From positions 137,747 to 149,226 of the forward strand of contig NZ_VEED01000013.1 of NCBI RefSeq assembly GCF_007678255.1: 11,480 nt of DNA, in the 5' to 3' direction. Shown piece by piece: positions 11,431-11,480 of this stretch (its first letter is position 1; the number at the start of each line of letters is the position of its first letter). The notes under the pieces were generated by a model. The model had not been told where the DNA came from, did not search any database, and worked only from the letters and a program-made list of their open reading frames with translations. The position numbers were made by a program, and so were the translations under genes. Source of the DNA: Bacillus sp. X1(2014). Lineage in GTDB: Bacteria > Bacillota > Bacilli > Bacillales_B > DSM-18226.

Positions 11431-11480
11431 AGAAAAAGGGGTCAAATTAATTCCTTTTGTCAACAATGTTATCAGCGACG
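11405..11480 (+). mobile_element. IS256-family insertion sequence, left end (continues beyond window)
   Basis: The 26 bases 11405-11430 (GATTAAGTCC, then GTATAATTGTGTAAAA) match the terminal inverted repeat of IS256 and Tn4001 as I remember it with one substitution. The next 50 bases also follow the IS256 left-end layout: a run of A and G, an AAAAGG/CCTTTT stem (11434-11439 and 11453-11458), then CAATGTT and GCGAC. In IS256 the transposase start lies shortly after this, so a plus-strand transposase (Mutator-type, DDE) should begin just beyond 11480. IS256 elements duplicate 8-9 bp at insertion; the flanking 8 bases here are AGATTTTG (11397-11404). Confidence 0.85.

Overview
The window looks like chromosomal DNA of an endospore-forming, Bacillus-like Bacillota (Bacillaceae). 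The evidence is AT-rich DNA, strong purine-rich Shine-Dalgarno (SD) sites with frequent TTG and GTG starts, stem-loop terminators after most transcription units, small spore-type genes, and protein families typical of that group (DUF2935, YodB-like HxlR, CynX/NimT, YiaA/B). No rRNA, tRNA or CRISPR array is visible. The genus cannot be set from sequence alone.

Layout. (1) 1-280: the 3' end of a gene for a Gly/Met-rich tandem-repeat protein, then its terminator and a gene-poor gap. (2) 623-1489: a 28-bp perfect palindrome directly before a DUF2935 gene. (3) 1518-2435 (-): a drug/metabolite (EamA) transporter behind a promoter and a leader containing a very strong terminator-like hairpin. (4) 2644-4529 (-): a two-gene operon of an FAD-dependent monooxygenase and a stand-alone GTP cyclohydrolase II, divergent from a YodB-like HxlR regulator (4729-5043, +). 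An inverted repeat lies between them. (5) 5135-5605: two very small genes, one resembling a gamma-type small acid-soluble spore protein. (6) 5681-7450: an operon of YdcZ half-transporter, Crp/Fnr (YeiL-like) regulator and second YdcZ half-transporter, with a perfect palindrome where a Crp-type activator would bind. (7) 7659-8357: an unrecognised three-helix membrane protein. (8) 8401-9600 (-): a CynX/NimT-type MFS transporter. (9) 9792-10058: a YiaA/B-like two-helix protein. (10) 10113-11015 (-): a second EamA transporter. (11) 11120-11404: no supportable gene. (12) From 11405: the end of an IS256-family insertion sequence whose transposase should lie beyond the window.

How it fits together. 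This is an accessory region rich in efflux-type and small-molecule transporters (two full-length EamA, two half-size YdcZ, one MFS), each with its own control signals. The two most system-like units are the HxlR / monooxygenase / GTP cyclohydrolase II module, which suggests a redox- or quinone-responsive flavin-dependent detoxification unit, and the YdcZ-Crp-YdcZ operon, which suggests a self-regulated two-subunit exporter. Both functional readings are inference. Several annotated starts here are internal or non-ATG, chosen because of clear SD sites.
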